Below, in pieces: positions 5,260-7,013 of a DNA stretch of 7,013 nt (positions are counted from its first letter, which is position 1; each line of letters starts with the position of its first letter). The translations under genes and the position numbers were made by a program. The DNA comes from JBBSEZ01 sp038239195 (GTDB lineage Bacteria > Planctomycetota > Planctomycetia > Gemmatales > Gemmataceae). Under the pieces are notes generated by a model. That model made no database searches and was not told the origin of the DNA. It saw only the letters and a program-made list of their open reading frames with translations. The stretch covers positions 1 to 7,013 of the forward strand of contig JBBSEZ010000498.1 in the NCBI GenBank assembly GCA_038239195.1, written 5' to 3'.

Positions 5260-6906
5260 ATGTCGCTTTCTCCCCTGGCCGGCAAGCCGGCGCCTGCCGA
5301 GTTGCTCATCGACGTCGCGAAACTGGTCAATGACTACTACGCCAAAAAGCCCGACCTTGGCGACCCGCAGCAGTTGGTGAGCTTTGGCACCAGCGGGCAC
5401 CGCGGCACGGCGCTCGACGGCACCTTCACCGAGGCCCACATCCTCGCCATCGCCCAGGCCCTGTGCGAGTACCGGGCCAGCAAGGGCATCGATGGGCCTC
5501 TGTTCCTCGGCAAGGACACGCACGCCCTGTCGGGCCCGGCCGAGCGCACCGCCCTGGAGGTGCTCGCGGCCAATGGCGTCGAGGCCTTCCTCCAGCGCGA
5601 GGACGGCGTCACCCCGACCCCGGTCGTCTCCCACGCGATCCTCGGCTACAACCGCGGGAGGCGCGACGGCCTGGCCGACGGCATCGTCATCACCCCTTCG
5701 CACAATCCGCCCGCGGACGGCGGCTTCAAGTACAACCCCCCCAACGGTGGGCCTGCCGATACCGACGTCACGAGCTGGGTGCAGGACCGCGCCAACGCGC
5801 TCCTGCGCGCCGGCAATCGCGACGTCAAGCGCGTCCCCTACCCCACTGCCCTCGCTTCCTCCACCACGCATGCCCACGACTTCGTGGCCCCCTACGTGCA
5901 AGACCTGGGCAGCGTCCTCGACATGGCCGCCATCCGCGCCGCTGGGGTCAAGATCGGCGTCGATCCCCTGGGCGGGGCGGCCGTCCATTACTGGGTGCCC
6001 ATCAAGGCCCACTATGGGCTCGACCTCACGGTGGTCAACGCCCAGGTGAGCCCGACCTTCTCCTTCATGCCGGTCGATCGCGACGGCAAGATCCGGATGG
6101 ATTGTTCCTCCCCCTATGCGATGGCCAACCTCGTCAACATGAAGGACAACTTTCAGGTCGCCTTCGGCAACGACCCCGACGCCGACCGCCACGGCATTGT
6201 CACGCCCTCGGCGGGCTTGCTCAACCCGAACCACTTCCTCGCCGTCGCGATCCGCTACCTCTTGACCCACCGCCCCGACTGGCGGACCAGCGCCGTCGTC
6301 GGCAAGACGCTGGTGAGCAGCAGCCTGATCGATCGCGTGGTGGGGGGCCTGGGCCGCAAACTGTCCGAGGTGCCCGTCGGCTTCAAATGGTTCGCGCCGG
6401 GCCTCTTCGATGGGTCGTGTTGCTTTGGGGGAGAGGAGAGTGCCGGAGCGAGCTTCCTGCGCCGCGACGGGACGGTATGGACCACCGACAAGGACGGGCC
6501 GATCATGGGCCTGCTGGCGGCGGAGATCTTGGCGCGCACCGGCAAAGACCCGGGACAGCACTACGAAGAGCTCGCCGCCCAGTTCGGCGCCTCCTCCTAC
6601 ACGCGCATCGACGCTCCGGCCACGCCCGCCCAGAAGGCGGCCCTGAAGAACCTCTCGCCGGAAGCAGTCGCGGACAAGGAGTTGGCAGGAGAGCCGATCG
6701 TCGCCAAGCTGACGCGAGCGCCGGGCAACAACGCGCCGATCGGCGGGCTGAAGGTCGTTGCGAAGAGCGGCTGGTTCGCGGCCCGCCCTTCGGGGACCGA
6801 GAACGTCTACAAGATCTACGCGGAAAGCTTCCAGGGACAGGCGCACCTCGACGCCATCGTCAAGGAAGCTCAGGCCATCGTCGGCCGGGCGCTCGCAAAG
6901 GCGTGA
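5260..6906 (+). CDS. pgm: Phosphoglucomutase (alpha-D-glucose phosphate-specific)
   Basis: This 548-residue protein reversibly converts glucose 6-phosphate to glucose 1-phosphate in the cytoplasm, linking glycolysis to UDP- and ADP-glucose, glycogen and surface glycans. It is a complete alpha-D-phosphohexomutase close in length to E. coli Pgm (546 residues). Signatures in order are SFGTSGHRG (41-49), the catalytic phosphoserine loop TPSHNP (145-150, Ser147), the magnesium-binding DPDADR (305-310), the sugar-specificity loop GGEESAG (390-396) and the phosphate-binding RPSGTE (509-514). GGEESAG and the N-terminal SFGTSGHRG fit the Pgm branch rather than the shorter ManB/GlmM enzymes. No essential residue looks changed. 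The start at 5260 is chosen over 5248 because of the GGAG before it. It may be co-transcribed with the phosphatase, but a strong hairpin lies between them and could make expression of the two unequal. Codons mostly end in C. Confidence 0.96.
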   Translation: MSLSPLAGKPAPAELLIDVAKLVNDYYAKKPDLGDPQQLVSFGTSGHRGTALDGTFTEAHILAIAQALCEYRASKGIDGPLFLGKDTHALSGPAERTALEVLAANGVEAFLQREDGVTPTPVVSHAILGYNRGRRDGLADGIVITPSHNPPADGGFKYNPPNGGPADTDVTSWVQDRANALLRAGNRDVKRVPYPTALASSTTHAHDFVAPYVQDLGSVLDMAAIRAAGVKIGVDPLGGAAVHYWVPIKAHYGLDLTVVNAQVSPTFSFMPVDRDGKIRMDCSSPYAMANLVNMKDNFQVAFGNDPDADRHGIVTPSAGLLNPNHFLAVAIRYLLTHRPDWRTSAVVGKTLVSSSLIDRVVGGLGRKLSEVPVGFKWFAPGLFDGSCCFGGEESAGASFLRRDGTVWTTDKDGPIMGLLAAEILARTGKDPGQHYEELAAQFGASSYTRIDAPATPAQKAALKNLSPEAVADKELAGEPIVAKLTRAPGNNAPIGGLKVVAKSGWFAARPSGTENVYKIYAESFQGQAHLDAIVKEAQAIVGRALAKA

Positions 6907-7013
6907 ACGCCGAAGAGGCACGGGGCGGGGCCCCGGCCCCGGGGGGGGGCGGGGGGCGCCCCCGGGCCCGTCCCGGTTCCCATGTGCCCCGCCCGTGGGT
7001 TCGTCGTTTTGCC
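6907..7013. other. Extremely G/C-rich 3' flank with hairpin and G-run structure; possible terminator
   Basis: After the pgm stop comes a G run of nine at 6941-6949, then C and six more G. GGGGCC is mirrored by GGCCCC within 6927-6940, and GGGGGC/GCCCCC forms an exact palindrome at 6952-6963. A longer pairing joins CACGGGGCGGGG (6919-6930) with CCCCGCCCGTG (6987-6997), with one bulged G. It is followed ten bases later by TTTT at 7007-7010. That may be a rough intrinsic terminator for pgm, though the T run is short and distant. No gene is visible in this stretch. Confidence 0.4.

Overview
The window looks like chromosomal DNA from a high-GC bacterium. A planctomycete, perhaps of the Gemmataceae, is my best guess. 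The reasons are very GC-rich genes, a HEAT-repeat protein, a TPR-tailed methyltransferase beside a family 2 glycosyltransferase, and a GGATGAA/TTCATCC heptamer repeat of a kind I remember from planctomycete intergenic regions. No rRNA or other decisive marker is present, so this assignment is inference.

Layout: (a) 1-1176 is a lower-GC block (about 35-55% in sampled lines, against about 63-87% further on). It holds the end of an unrecognised upstream gene, stopping at 140, and a closely spaced HEAT-repeat gene at 157-1176. (b) 1177-1665 is non-coding as far as I can tell and separates this block from the convergent genes that follow. (c) 1666-4288, minus strand, is a two-gene operon: a methyltransferase-TPR fusion followed 49 bases later by a short glycosyltransferase. 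(d) 4289-4598 is a divergent control region with a plausible minus-strand promoter lying inside an imperfect dyad. (e) 4599-6906, plus strand, holds a histidine phosphatase and a full-length phosphoglucomutase, separated by a perfect inverted repeat that overlaps the phosphatase stop codon. (f) 6907-7013 is an extremely G/C-rich 3' flank with long G runs and hairpin potential.

How the genes may work together: phosphoglucomutase interconverts glucose 6-phosphate and glucose 1-phosphate, the entry point to nucleotide sugars, and the divergent operon encodes a glycosyltransferase and a methyltransferase. A shared role in making or modifying a surface glycan is possible, but the sequence does not prove it. 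The HEAT gene looks unrelated by composition.

I did not find a clear new multi-gene system. The items most worth a second look are the glycosyltransferase that lacks the usual acidic ED motif, the MidA-like methyltransferase fused to TPRs, the promoter nested in a dyad, the heptamer inverted repeat that supplies a gene's last codons, and the low-GC HEAT gene with its unrecognised partner.
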